NCBI GenBank assembly: GCA_903813345.2
Contig: CAIIXF020000007.1
Coordinates: 3,725,730 to 3,789,729, forward strand
Reading direction: 5' to 3'
From: Owenia fusiformis
Taxonomy: Eukaryota > Annelida > Polychaeta > Sabellida > Oweniidae
Length of the DNA stretch: 64,000 nt
The translations under genes and the position numbers were made by a program. The notes beneath the pieces are model-generated. The model ran no database searches, was not told the origin of the DNA, and saw only the letters and a program-made list of their open reading frames with translations. Below are positions 1 to 11,490 of the stretch, piece by piece; positions within the stretch are counted from its first letter, which is position 1, and every line of letters begins with the position of its first letter.

Positions 1-299
1 TACAACAAAAGGGACTGTTACACCCCTGGTTATTTTATCGCTGAAGAATTTCAATGATTGGCTGTTCCATTCCACATTTCAAATACGATCTCCGTGGCAT
101 TTCATTGCAAGGTGTTGTTTTATGAAATGATGAATGACTAATTATTGATTATGCTTGTATCTGAATTGCGTAAAAAAAACCTTTGAGGATAAATCCGTTA
201 AAACCACTGTGAAATTAGAAATAATGAAAGATATGAAATTATTTGAATTAGAGACTACAGATGTCAGATTGAGTTCCTTCCTGAAGACTGATTTTCGTG

Positions 300-480
300 A
301 CATTCACATTTTGATTGCTAAAACATTGGAAATGAATGGGACCAGGAAGGAATTGAAATAGACTCATATAGGGAGCACTCTAAGTTATATATAAATGCTA
401 AAAATCAGACTATTTATTCAAATTTTTGAGAGAAAAACGGTGAAATAGTTTGAGCAGACGGCAATTTTAGACAACTGTTC
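300..480 (+). repeat. Dispersed repeat R1, copy a
   Basis: This is one of many copies of an unnamed family of roughly 150-200 bp found in both orientations through the window. Shared landmarks are a segment like 'aaggaataaagtaaacagac', then 'ctctaaattatatag', then a run like 'attcaaattttagagagaaa', ending near 'gagcagacgg'. This copy has the second half: a ctctaagttatat block, 'aaaaatcagac' and the gagcagacgg end. Divergence between copies suggests an old family. No coding capacity is visible. Confidence 0.5.
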
Positions 481-594
481 AGATTAGAGAGATAAATAAT
501 AGATTAAGTTGAAACAGAGTGACATTTTAAAGTGTAATTCTAAACATGAATTTCCCTTTTCTTAACCCTTGAGAAAAAAATCAATGTGGTCATG

Positions 595-715
595 TTTTAA
601 AATTGCAAATAGAGTAGAAAAGAGTGAAACTACCAAGAAATTAAGTACAGACACATGTAGTTAACACTCTAAATTGTATAGAAATATACGAAAATTGAGC
701 AATTCAATCAAAAGA
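595..715 (+). repeat. Dispersed repeat R1, copy b
   Basis: This is the first half of R1: an aaaattgcaaatagagtaga block, then 'gaaactaccaagaaattaag', 'acagacacatgtag' and 'ctctaaattgtatagaaata'. It lies about 120 bp after copy a in the same orientation, so the two could be parts of one larger element. Confidence 0.5.
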
Positions 716-899
716 AAGAAAATACATTGAAGACATGAATATAGAGAATTTTAGGGATACAATCATGTCATCCTGCTCCATTTTAAAGGTTCCTTTTATA
801 TATCATACTCTCTACACTAACTTTGATATTTCCCATCTTCATTAGCAGGGTAATCATATTTTCAGTCCCTACACCCTCTACATTCAGCTTCTCAAAAGA

Positions 900-1140
900 A
901 TGTCTACACTCTTTGAGTGAGAATCCTCTGAACTTGCCAAGCTAACCAAAGTTTGTTGTCTGAAGAAGGATGATTTTTCTATATTTGGTCATTTGCTCTG
1001 AAGTCATTTTCTACCTAGTACTGACCAATGTAAACATTATTCAAACATGTTTCTTTCTGTTCGCTGATTGGTTCAAAGAATATCAGTGCACTTGGATTTA
1101 TGATCTGGACTAAGCCAGCCACCAGTAGTGGGGGCAGAGC
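900..1140 (+). repeat. Dispersed repeat R2, copy a
   Basis: This stretch shares an ordered set of short blocks with 6480-6790: 'gagctaacca'-like, 'aaggatgattttc', 'tggtcatttcctctga', 'gctgattgg', 'gatttatgacctg' and 'caccagttagtg' (with mismatches). The order and spacing are kept, which supports an old dispersed repeat and not chance. No open frame is shared. Confidence 0.35.
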
Positions 1141-1770
1141 TGCAGAAATGGTCTTAACTGTTCACAGGCTACTATAGAACTAAGCACTGTGCTGGGGGCA
1201 GAGTCCCCAGTATACCAACAAAATATTACTGCTAAAATATATTTTTGATATCTCCCTACATGATGTAGCTAAATGTTAATGTAGTCAAAGAAAGGCAACT
1301 TAGTGTAGGTCCAAGTTAATCAAAGAAAATTCCTATGATACCTTGACTCAAGCCCTGACTACCTTAGTCTAGCAGATGACAATGTGCTATAACTCTCAAG
1401 CTAAATTCTCGATTTTCCTTATAAGTCAATGTACCCATAAAGACAGGTTATCAGGTAATGACACTAATTGGAAGTGAGCTGATAAGACGAAAATGTCAAC
1501 ATGCTACAATGACACTGGCAGTGTACTTTCCCCATAACTCTTGCCTATTATTTCTATCTGGTAAAGTTTATTCATTATTCTTCTAATATTTTAATATAGT
1601 ATCATATTTTCTAAATAATTTAAAATGTTGAAAATATTCTGTTTATTTTATTCCATGCAGATTCCCCTCTTTTACCCAATTTAAGATTTCATATTATGTA
1701 AGTAACGCAACATAGTTTCCCACGTCGGGTATAATTTCTGGATCAGGTCTTACATAAAACTAAGAACAAA

Positions 1771-1955
1771 GCATTAACATGCAAAATGTCACCACCTGCC
1801 ATTTGCTACAGAAACCAGACATTGAACACCAACCACCAAACACCAACTGCCAAACATCTAATACCCAACACAAAATGCTGACCACTGAACATCATCCCCC
1901 AAAAAAGTTGTAGACTATAGTAATACGTCACCACTTCTGGTGGTGACATAAAAAG
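1771..1955 (+). mobile_element. Helentron-like non-autonomous element, copy 1 (short form)
   Basis: The left end reads 'cattaacatgcaaaatgtca' and continues into ccacct. The right end has a hairpin, gtcaccac-loop-gtggtgac, followed by 'ataaaaag'. The motif atgtcaccacc near the left end and ggtggtgacat near the right are inverted copies. A degenerate caccaac/gccaaac minisatellite lies between. The same ends flank very different internal tandem repeats at 3535-4000 and 34500-35662. Subterminal inverted repeats, a 3' stem-loop and central tandem repeats are what is known of Helentron-associated elements (HINEs). The assignment is inference; a TIR-type MITE is the alternative. Confidence 0.5.
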
Positions 1956-2412
1956 CAGGGACCTGAAAAGTGCCACTTGAATGGGAAGAACATTTGGATC
2001 AATATCTCAGTCAAACTCAATGCTCATTAGCAAATAACTGTGTATGCCTAAAATGTATCACTTATCATCTTTTAAAATGAAAGAAACTGAGCAGAGATGA
2101 CTTATTTCAAGGAATAAACAAACAGATAAAATTGCTGAGATTCCAAATTTTACAGAAATACAAGAAAATCGAATACTCCATTCATATTTTGTGTGAAAAT
2201 GGCACAAGATAGTACAATCAGACAACATTTTCAAACACAGGTGGCGAAGGCACTATTATTAATAAAGGGCTATATGAGCGTGATAAGGCGTAACAATCTT
2301 CCAATCAATACTTGATGCCTGGTATTTCTTTAATATAAGATGATGCTGAATGAGCAGACAAATCAAATCTTAAGAGTCTTATATATAAATCAAAGACCTC
2401 TCATTCATGTAT

Positions 2413-2617
2413 CAGTGATCTCCCGAGCATCAAAGCAAGTGAATGCAGCACCCACCTGAGATTTTAAAAACAGACTTGCACCCACCTGAAAATCCATTTG
2501 CACCCACTTAATAATGAGAAAAATCATGAAAATGTGCATATTTTGACCAATTTTGGTTTGAATTGTGAAAATGAGAATTTTGCACCCACTTGGGAAAAAA
2601 TCCTGTGGAGAACACTG
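2413..2617 (+). mobile_element. 205-bp MITE (CAGTGATCTCC ends), copy 1
   Basis: The ends 'cagtgatctccc' and 'tggagaacactg' form terminal inverted repeats. Inside are several copies of a short 'ttgcacccac' phrase. A second copy of exactly the same length lies at 32208-32412. There is no coding capacity. The TIR style is hAT-like, but I see no convincing target-site duplication at this copy. Confidence 0.65.
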
Positions 2618-2644
2618 TTATAAAGCAATTTTTGTAATATGTCA

Positions 2645-2668
2645 CCCTCTCTCTCTCTCTCCTCTCCT
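2645..2668. repeat. CT dinucleotide microsatellite
   Basis: A short CT run, slightly interrupted at its right end. Confidence 0.8.
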
Positions 2669-2689
2669 TAACATTATCCTTCTTACAAC

Positions 2690-2890
2690 AAGATCTATTT
2701 GATAAATCTCAATAAACAAATTACAGTAAAACCTGCAAATAATGAACACTTTAGGAGCCACAGGAAAGTGTTCAATGTAGGAGTATTTCCACTGAACAGT
2801 TTTTAAGGGAACCCATGTTCCACGCCAAGAAATGATGTTCATCAAGGACACATGTTCACTATAGGGAGGTGTTCACTAAGATAAGATTCA
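2690..2890. repeat. Possible MITE remnant rich in 'gttcact' phrases
   Basis: The stretch begins with 'acagtaaaacctgcaaata' and repeats short phrases such as gtgttca and gttcact. A related phrase block, ending ggtttcactgta in the opposite orientation, lies at 15340-15421. The start resembles the ends of widespread TA-target transposons, but I cannot define both termini. Confidence 0.3.
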
Positions 2891-3144
2891 TTGTATGTTA
2901 TTTCAATCACGTTTTACCATCTTGCAACCTACCAAAAATGAGAACAACACAATTGAAAAGGAAGAAGATGACATCATTAATTATCACAACATTTAATTAC
3001 GTCCAGAAAAACAGGTTTTCAGTCATGAAACTTTATAAACATCTCTGATTTACAAAGTTTTAAATGTCTTTACTCAGACTGTTTATACAGTATATCATAA
3101 ATATCCCCCTGGTATTGATCACATATTCCAATGCTAAAATCTCC

Positions 3145-3335
3145 GTCTGCTCGTGCTCATTTCTCAACATTTCTCTCCAAAATTTGAATGAAGCATCTCA
3201 TTTTCGGATATTCCTATATAATTGAGAATCTTAACTATATATCTGTTTACATTATTCCTTTCTGGTTCCTCATTTTTTACTCAATTTTGAATTTTAAAAC
3301 CATGGCCTCGTGTCATTATTCTAATTGACTAATGA
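3145..3335 (-). repeat. Dispersed repeat R1, copy c (reverse)
   Basis: The reverse orientation of R1 begins 'ccgtctgctcgtgctcattt' and passes through 'ctccaaaatttgaatgaag', 'tatataattgagaat', 'ctgtttacattattcctt' and 'tttttactcaattttga'. It is one of the clearest nearly full copies. No coding potential is visible. Confidence 0.55.
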
Positions 3336-3534
3336 TAAATCACATCCTATTCACTGAACTGCTGAATCCTAATCAAATCATTTTATTACATGAACAACAT
3401 GTTTTATTCAGTTTAGTACAATAGTCTACAAAGACCAAGTACCTACATAAATTGAGATAATATAGAAAATTCTGTTAGATGTAAGCTCATTCAAGATCCT
3501 TTTGAGGATACCATTTCCATTTTATAATTAAACC

Positions 3535-4000
3535 AAGCCATTAACATACAAAATGCCACCACCTACCAATTGTTACAGATGCAACACACTGAACGCTGAA
3601 TGCCAAATAATGCCTAACACCGTCCACAAAAAAAGTTGGAGTCTATAACAAAATATCACCATTTGTGGTGGCAACATAATTATGGGCTAAAATGTCACCA
3701 TTTGTGGTGGTGACATAATTATGGGCTAATATGTCACCATTTGTGGTGGTGACATAATTATGGGCTAAAATGTCACCATTTGTGGTGGTGACATAATTAT
3801 GGGCTAAAATATCACCATTTGTGGTGGCAACATAATTATGGGCTAAAATGTCACCATTTGTGGTGGTGACATAATTATGGGCTAAAATGTCACAATTTGT
3901 GGTGGCAACATAATTATGGGCTAGAATGTCACCATTTGTGGTGGTGACATAATTATGGGCTAAATTGTCACCATTTGTGGTGGCGACATAATTATGGGCT
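3535..4000 (+). mobile_element. Helentron-like non-autonomous element, copy 2 (hairpin end amplified)
   Basis: The left end is 'cattaacatacaaaatgcca' continuing into ccacct. The middle has 'aaaaaaagttggagtctata', close to copy 1. The right-terminal hairpin has been amplified into the 39-bp array described in the next entry. The element lies within intron sequence and its right edge stops a few bases short of the exon 4 splice donor. Confidence 0.5.
3653..4000. repeat. 39-bp minisatellite of hairpin units (about 9 copies)
   Basis: About nine near-identical 39-bp units fill the stretch. Each contains gtcaccatttgtggtggtgac, here named by its parts: arm gtcacca, short loop, arm tggtgac. Each unit continues with 'ataattatgggctaaa'. 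Because 39 is divisible by three, the minus strand shows a 126-codon open frame (3643-4023) with a 13-residue period; this is a repeat artefact that overlaps the exon end. Some units alternate between 'ggtggtgac' and 'ggtggcaac', which hints at a two-unit duplication step. Confidence 0.85.
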
Positions 4001-4010
4001 TTATACTTAC

Positions 4011-4250
4011 GCAATTGCTTCAATCATGTCTAACCCCATCTCTATGCAGCATTGAGCGTGATCTGAACGAGCTTCGGGTATACCACTAACACAGTAATAA
4101 CAATCTCCGAGGATTTTTATCCGAAGGCAGTGATTGTCGGATGCCAGTTTATCGAAGCGAGCAAACAGCTCGTTTAGCAGTTGAACAAGCTCTTGTGCAG
4201 TACATGTTGATGAGAGAGACGTGAAACCACAGATGTCAGCGAACAGGATA
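4011..4250 (-). CDS. Adenylyl cyclase, ADCY5/6 type, coding exon 4 (C1a catalytic core, first part)
   Basis: This exon encodes the first half of the C1a cyclase homology domain, which with C2a forms the site that turns ATP into cAMP on the inner face of the plasma membrane. It starts after a TTTCTAG acceptor with one base that completes a serine codon, encodes residues 397-476, and ends two bases into the next codon at a GTAAGT donor. Visible motifs are [12 protein letters not shown] and [15 protein letters not shown]. The metal-binding aspartates fall at residues 402 and 446, 44 apart, the same spacing as Asp396 and Asp440 of canine type V cyclase. [11 protein letters not shown] and [20 protein letters not shown] also match the family. 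A cysteine follows ADI where vertebrate ADCY5/6 have glutamate. Retention of the next intron would stop translation at once (TAA at the junction). Confidence 0.95.
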
Positions 4251-4511
4251 CTAGAAATAAAAAAATGAAATTAAATATACAAATTGTACATGTTCTGGAA
4301 AGGAATGCAGCAACAAGATCATGTTAATACAGCCAAAGAAAATAAATGGACATCCATTGGTGAAATGACACTGAATTTATCATTCAAGTTATTTGTTCAT
4401 CAACATTTATTCAATGAAATAAATATTCATGAAATATTCTTGAATAATTATTCTCCATGGCCTGTATTCAGAAATATCCATGAATAAAAATGAAATATGT
4501 ACATGTTTCAG

Positions 4512-4556
4512 GATAGTTCCCCCCTTGGCAAATCTTGGCTATTGGCCTGCAATAAC
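4512..4556 (+). mobile_element. Right-end fragment of the 'ggctacgggcctg' MITE
   Basis: The text 'cccccttggcaaatcttgg' followed by ctattggcctg matches the right end of the complete copy at 32589-32793 with a few changes. Only this end is present here. Confidence 0.5.
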
Positions 4557-6479
4557 CAGCATATGTAGCACTGGGGCAGTAGGAAAATTGCCTCCAAAAA
4601 TGGTATTTTTCTTGCACAAAAGTAAACAGAGTCAGCTTTAGAAGAATATGTTTTCTAGTCAAACATTTCAGAGAAAAATTGCTGTCTTTATGAGAGTATA
4701 AACATTATCATTTCTATACCAGACCATGTGAAAATATTTAAATCCAAACTTCTGATTGTCATGCAATCATGTGGTATAAAAGTCTAAAAGCGGAGTCTAA
4801 AAGCCTAGCAAGATCACTGTGTTTCATTCATATTAATCTATTCCTTTTTCTTTCAATTCTGCATTCTGTATTAGAATATACACTTGAATATTAAATTCAC
4901 ATGTGATTATATACATTCTTTTTTTCTGGTTCAGAAGTATAATTATCATTAATTCAGTGCTCCACTTTATGAATAATTATACAATGCAGCAGAACACAAC
5001 TAGACACATTACGCAAATAAATTGTTGCGCCGCATAATTAAAGATTGAAACTGATGATTATTTTTGAGCAAGCTGGAAAACAGAAACACGGCTCTCCTTT
5101 TTATCTTCTTAGCATTTCAGTAAAAAAACTATGACATACATAATATAATCATTAAGTTAGATAACATTTCCAGCAAAGTTTCCAGTTTCAGATTATTGAA
5201 TTCAAGTTTTATAACACTGAGAGAATTCCAATACTTCATCCTGATTTATTTATAACAAGAGTTATACATAACAAGACATCGTAACAATCAATTTTTATAC
5301 TCGTTCCTTGCAATCTTAGAACAGGATGACTCGAATCAGATTATTATATTTGTTTAAGGACTAGCGGAGACACTCTAAGCACAAGGTTTATCTGAATTTC
5401 ATTGAGACACTAATCTAATAGGTTTTCCTTAGATACATACAACTGCGGAAGTAATAAATACAACATTGAGCAGTGTGAGAATAAAAACATTTGTCGCTAT
5501 TCCTAAAAAATATCTAAGCAGGTATATATTGGAATGACCTCATTTTTGCACATAATTGTTTTGAGTGCACTTGGGAATGTTTTCACACCCTGTATTTATG
5601 GATATCTTTTCAGCTGTAATATAACAACCCATTCTGAATATTCTTCCTGCCATGTCTATTTCAGAATTTTCTACCCTGGGGCACATAGCCTTGTACTTGA
5701 AACTATGCTCTTACCAGGAGGGGTGAAAATACAGTTGTGATTCAAAGGTTTCTGTCATGGCCTTTCATGGAGGTTTGACATGAATAAATGGTATAAGTGA
5801 AGGCATAACATTCTGTGAATGCCATTCTGATTGGGTGACTAGATTATGACACATTTATTCTCAGTATTCTGATTGGTTAAGGCTATATCAAAGGATTATC
5901 TCAAACTCAGAGCGTAGAATCAGAATCAAAAGAAAATGGCACATTTTTCTGAAAATAAGAATGAACAGCAATCTTTTCTTACAATTGTATATTGTCAAAT
6001 TGTTAATTAACTCTATTTTTTTCTTTATAGTTTCACTTCAAGCAATAACCTCCATGACAGATTTTTCCTAGCAAACAGTCGAGTTAAAAAACTACACGAA
6101 GCTCTCTTTTAAGAAGCAAAGTAGAACGAATACAAAGGGTAGACAGCTTTCAATCAGTGTTCAAACCTGATCTATGTGGTTCTATTTAGAGTTCAAAGAT
6201 AATGAAATTAATTCTGATTCGATCAATGAAACAAACAGAACCTTATCCGAACATACAAAGACAATTATTCGCCAGATAAATGAGTGGTGTGATGAAAATG
6301 AGAGGAATCAGGCAGAAAGTGAGTAGTTGTAATGAAATGTCATATTTTTAAATGCAAAATAGACTGGAATTTTCAATTTTTTCAATTCAACTCACTTTGT
6401 TTCAAATTTTTTAGACATAAAATAGAAGAACCAGCAAGGAATATTTTGCTTTCATTTGACTTGGTATCTAAATAATCTG

Positions 6480-6790
6480 TACTCTCTTTTAAGTTTAAGA
6501 GAAACTTATGAAATCACCGAGCTAACCAGATCAACAAAAGGATGATTTTCAGGTCATCTATAAATGGTCATTTCCTCTGACATCATAATTGACATCATCA
6601 TTAACCATCATTGTGACAAATACACAAATTGCGGGACAATTGACAGGCCTGTTATTGAAATGGGAAATCTTTCTGCTTGCTGATTTGTTGTAAAATGTCA
6701 GGACCTAGAGATTGAATTGATTTATGACCTGTTGAGAGTCACCAGTTAGTGAGGGTGTGGCTGTAAACTTGTCCCTAGGAACTAGTTCTT
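6480..6790 (+). repeat. Dispersed repeat R2, copy b
   Basis: This is the partner of 900-1140. Shared blocks include 'ccgagctaacca', 'aaaggatgattttc', 'ggtcatttcctctga', 'gcttgctgattt' and 'caccagttagtgagggtg'. It is diverged and non-coding. Confidence 0.35.
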
Positions 6791-7727
6791 AGAAGATGAA
6801 TAAGTAAGCATGGGCAGGTATAAAAGTTAGAAAGCTATAGAGACCTATAAGGATGCAAGTTTATTTGTCTCTCATTTTAAGATTATCTAACTATGTAAGA
6901 GGCCAATTGATAATCCATACTGGGTTCCGATGGAAAGGAAGTTGGTAGATTTATTTATGAAAATGAACTGCAACCTTGATGAAATATTTCTGGTGTATCT
7001 GAAGGATGAAGCAAATCTCAAGATATTTTGATAACACAAGGTTTTTTGTTCAGAGGACATTTAGCATATACAGCTTCTCCTTGAATCTATACATATAAAT
7101 ATGCCTCAAGCAAAATATCAGATATGGATTTAAATTACCTTTTATATGTTCTGTTCAATCAACTTGAATATAATATAATAAAGATAAAATAAAAATATGT
7201 ATAATCAGACATATGACATGGCTATGTTATATAATTCAGCACCAAAAAATTCTATAAATACAGGATCCATAAAAAATAAAATTTCTGAAATCACATGTCC
7301 TAAAAACAAATACAAAAATCAAACGAGTCTATGTTTAGCACAAATTCCATGTTTAGAGTTAAAACAAAACAGAGAGCTTTTGTTGTTGTAGTGACATCAT
7401 CCTATAAATATCTCAAAAACCCATTGATCCTATTGATCAGGATATAATAGACTCTTATACATAACAGAATACAACTAAATATTACATGATTCAGAACTTT
7501 CAAAACATCTTAATCAAAGCACTCAATATCATGAATCCTTCACAAATGATGACATATCCCATTGCACCTTTTAACCATGTGATCAAAATTGACCAATCAT
7601 TTGTGGACATTTCAAAAAGATGGGCTGACAATGGTGTGTGGAAATATATAGCTATCTCTGAAGAGGTATCTGAAAGTACCAAGATTGACATATTTTGATT
7701 TGTTCAAAAGAGTTAAAAACTGTAGAA

Positions 7728-7850
7728 CTTGCAATGAATAAAGTAAACAGTCATACAGTCAACATTCCAAAAGTGTATAGAATTGCCTGAAATCATATAC
7801 TTCATACAAATTTTAGAGAGAAAAGCGGGAAATAAGCATTGACAGAAATG
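7728..7850 (+). repeat. Dispersed repeat R1, copy d
   Basis: R1 landmarks in order are 'gcaatgaataaagtaaacag', a diverged attccaaaagtgtatag block, and 'caaattttagagagaaaagc'. The gagcagacgg end is not recognisable. Confidence 0.4.
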
Positions 7851-8404
7851 AAAATTTAGACACAGGTTTTTCAATACATATTGGTACTGAGCATGGTATA
7901 AGAATGTATATTGTTCAACTACAAAGCTCATATCGATATTACATATAGATCATTATAGAAAAAGGATATAATAAATTACTGTTATGTTAACAACGGATGC
8001 AGCTACGACATAGGATAACAGATCGTTTGATGTCATATAAGTAGTATTGATCATTCAGGTAATAAGATGATAAACACACATACATTGTATACCCAAAACG
8101 GAACACACACTGGACAGTGCATTATAAAAGACCTTGAAAAAGACTTCTGAAACATCAATGATTTCCATGAGAAAAGAATAAATATCAGAACAGTTATTAA
8201 TGTGGTCATACCTACAATAAAAGAGTAAAACAATGCACATTATCAAAAAATAATTTAAAATGAACAGGCATGTCACCAACAATTCATATTGTGAGTACCT
8301 CAGTTGAAATACTCGATTTTGATTGGTCAACGAGCGGTGAATAATTTTAACTGTACACCGTGCAATGCATTGCCGGTGAATAATATTCCCAGCATTCCAC
8401 TAAA

Positions 8405-8701
8405 ATGACGTCATTATCAGACGATAAAATAGCCGCCGCTAGCACTAGCCGTTTCAAAAATGTTGAAGATGAGGATATTATTAGTCTCTTAGAGAGTAAA
8501 GACAGTCAAAATACGAAGAAAAATCTAAAACTTTGTACAAAGCTTTTAGTGGACTTCGCCCAGGAGAGTAATTTGACTCCATTGAGTGAACTTACTGCCG
8601 ATATACTGAAATACTTGTACAACATGAACGTCTCGAGGGTCTGGATCCAACTTCAAGTCAATTTCAAGGGTCAGAAAAATCTAAGATATTCTTCGGACTA
8701 A
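8405..8701 (+). pseudogene. Crypton-type tyrosine recombinase N-terminal fragment (KIAA1958/DUF3504-like)
   Basis: A 98-codon frame opens at an ATG and reads SRFKNVEDEDIISLLESKDS, then QNTKKNLKLCTKLLVDFAQE. This resembles the SAM-like N-terminal segment of Crypton-derived proteins in animals: an acidic 'F..l.eedi..Ll..kds.nTkk' pattern before a helix. The similarity fades after about residue 75 and the frame ends at 98. The catalytic R-H-R-Y part of a tyrosine recombinase, normally a few hundred residues downstream, is absent. I infer a 5'-truncated-product relic of a DNA transposon lying in the cyclase intron, transcribed in the opposite direction. A host exon is less likely. The assignment is from memory of the family, without a search. 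Confidence 0.5.
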
Positions 8702-8707
8702 CAAAAC

Positions 8708-8835
8708 AATTATAGACCTCTCCATTCGGTTTACTGTCAAAATTATATCCCTCGACTGTAAACCTCGACCTACAGTCTCGGTTTACAGTCTCGGGATATA
8801 ATTTTGACAGTAAACCTCTGGAGAGGTCAATAATT
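8708..8835. repeat. Long imperfect palindrome (about 56-bp arms)
   Basis: The left arm 8708-8764 and right arm 8780-8835 are inverted copies with a handful of differences, around a loop of about 15 bases. Both arms contain 'ctgtcaaaattatatcc' or its complement, and 'gacctctcca'. It begins a few bases after the Crypton-like frame ends. It may be a fold-back MITE or a fossil of an inverted duplication. Confidence 0.8.
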
Positions 8836-9932
8836 GTATATTGTATAGAAATATAAGAAAATCAGACATTTCATTCGAATCATGTGATGAAATGGAGTTT
8901 ACTACATGTACATGTATTAAGTAATTACCTGAGAAAGAACTTGATTAGGGGGACATGAGGTCACCTCAGACCTCATACATTTGCTATTTAGCACTTAATA
9001 TCTTCAATTTCTTTACCTGTATTGTCACCTGCCCACCATTATTAACAAAGTAGACTTCTTGGAAATAATCTGCGGTTTGCTTTCATAAAAAAAGTGAGTG
9101 ATTGGAGTGAATGATTGGACAGTATAAGTACACCAACAATACAATAAACAATGGCGACCAGCTGTTGAAAATGTATACCAGGGTCTTATGAATCCTGATC
9201 AAATGGGACTGCAATACCTGACTGTGGTCAACCTTGAGTCATATGTAACATGCCAGCATAATCTTGGCATAATTGCTAAATCCTAGGGGCAAGAATTGCA
9301 TTTTCCCAGGTACTGGTGTTTTCTAAGGGTAAGGTATTAATTAATTAAATACTGAATACCGGAGGGCAGACTTACAGATTTTCCTGGAAAGAACAACACA
9401 GATATGGATTCTACGTCTGATAATTGATTGAATACATATATTTCAGTCTTGGATGGACATAAAGATCCTTCGTATGACAGTCTGGGCATTCTAAAAACAT
9501 TGTTAGTTTAATGAAAATAAAGCTTTTGAAGAAGGAAAATATTATGGGTTCAATTTTATTGAATGTACTTTATTCCTCACTTGAAAGAGTTATTTTATGT
9601 CCAAGAAAAATATCATATTTAAAACAACGATGTTGTTTTTTCATTTTTGTATATATAAAAGTGTTATCTTCATGCATGTTTTCTTTATTTATATTATTTT
9701 TCACTCTCTGAAAGCAAGACCATTATATTTTACATTAACATATATTGTATACGGCAAATGTTTTACATTATGACGACCAGGCTATTTAAAAGGTAAAAAA
9801 TAAGTCCATTTTTCTTTTTTACAAATTTTCTATACTTTATTATCTAAATATAAATGTGAGATTTAGATTTACCCTCTAACAACAAAGTTTTTTCAATTGG
9901 ATGGTGTCATATTGCTAGGAATATTGTTGAAC

Positions 9933-10050
9933 GGACCTGGCCAAAACTTCTTTCAAAATCATGCAGTTTTCACCACTTTTCAAGTGATTTTGGTTGTCAA
10001 ATGTGAACCCTCACCCCTGGAATTTTTTGAGAAGTGAACCCCCTTTGCAA
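9933..10050 (+). mobile_element. Decayed internal copy of the 'ggcccgtagccagg' MITE
   Basis: The stretch contains 'ttctttcaaaatcatgcag', 'tttcaagtgattttgg' and 'gtgaaccccctttgc', in the order seen in the complete copy at 32589-32793. Both termini have decayed. Confidence 0.55.
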
Positions 10051-11329
10051 AAGCAGACTACTAGTCTGATTGGGTACCTAATTTCTCACATCTATCCAAC
10101 ATCTCTCTTTTTATTACTTTAATAACAAAAACATTTGGTTCTCCTCGTGTTTTAGCAAAGCATCCATCACTCTTTATTGATCCTCAATTAATTTGTAGTT
10201 ATCCTGGATTTGATAAAACATATATGGATTTATACTGTCCAACATAAATGGTCACAATAGTCAACACAAATTGATGACGACATTTGAAACTCAACTCTTG
10301 CGCATATTGGAAATATTCCTATTCCCTTGAACCTAAACTATTTTGATACAATAACTTATAATGGTTTATGTGAACAGTTGGATATATATAGCTTTAATGA
10401 CCTCTCAAATTATTGTAACATACACATGCTTTGTTATCCTAATGAAAGGTGATCTGCTTGATATATGGTATTAGATCTGTTGTCTGGTTACATCATGATC
10501 TATATATACACTTTCCAATAGTGTGATTTTGTTTCCTAAAAGAGAGCTTTATCTACATATTGAGCAATGGACTTTGCATCATGAGACACAATCCGTTTCT
10601 TTCTAGAAAGGTTTGCTAGTTGGACAACAGAAAGATATAATTAGAACCAGAATGAAGCGTTGTACCTAACGTACAATACATCTTCATATTAAGTTCTCGA
10701 GTGTCAGGCCCAAGTAATGAGGTGTCTCTTTTTAAGACGCAAAACTGCTAAACATGTCATTCATTAAGATTATGTTCCTTTCACCAATGCTACTGTTCCA
10801 AGGTTATGTCATCTAATGAAAAGAATTACATATTTATGTGTGTGATTGATGAAATAGATAATTGGATCTGGGCACTTCTGATTGCCTGTGGGAAAATCTT
10901 TCTATTAAATACAGCAAAGAAATTAAATACAATTTTCCTCACCAAATTTGAATGAACTCCATTATTTTTTTGCATTTCTATATAATTCACAATTCATCAA
11001 CATCAAAGGCAATTAATGGTCATGTTCTAAAATTCCAAAATATAGCAAATAAAGAGAGAATCAGCAAGGAATAACATGGAATACATGTATATAAACTTAA
11101 TGCAAATATAAGTCAGATATAGATTATTCAGAAACATGGTCATTAAGAATTTTATTATGATCAAGATTTTTGATTAATCGTGCGGTCAAGTAATTATTGA
11201 TCATGTTGGTCTGAGGTATAAAAGATGATGAAGCAAAGCTTAATTATGCCTTACAATCATCCAAAGGTTTAACTCAGGATAAAGCAATAAACCATCTCAT
11301 ATTGTCATTTCTGGCCCTGGCTGGATCAA

Positions 11330-11490
11330 GCCTTTTCTCTCTTAATTTTGAGTCAATTGCTTCAGGTACTGGAATTCCAATAAATTCAATGCTTGCTTCA
11401 TGTCTGTTTGTCTCATCTTATGATAATTCCACTCGTTTCCTCTTTATTTTATATTTTTTAACATGAACACTGATACATTTTTTCTGACGG
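11330..11490 (-). repeat. Dispersed repeat R1, copy e (reverse, diverged)
   Basis: Reverse R1 landmarks are recognisable: 'catgtctgtttgtctcat', 'taattccactcgtttcctct' and an A/T-rich end with 'aacatgaacactga'. The copy is diverged. Confidence 0.35.

Larger units (their letters stand above)
1..4010 (-). other. Intron following adenylyl cyclase exon 4 (continues beyond the window)
   Basis: This is the intron downstream of the last visible cyclase exon; its donor GTAAGT is read on the minus strand at 4010-4005. The next expected exon of the family, which continues the C1a domain after MIEAI, was not found between 1 and 4000, so it should lie outside the window. The stretch holds dispersed repeats listed separately and otherwise A+T-rich sequence with no coding signal that I can see. 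A short open frame at 155-361 has no recognisable domain and overlaps a dispersed repeat. Confidence 0.7.

Noticed and set aside
3643-4023. 126-codon minus-strand frame overlapping the end of exon 4
   Set aside because: It is the 39-bp hairpin repeat read in frame; the real cyclase frame in exon 4 is different and is supported by strong similarity.
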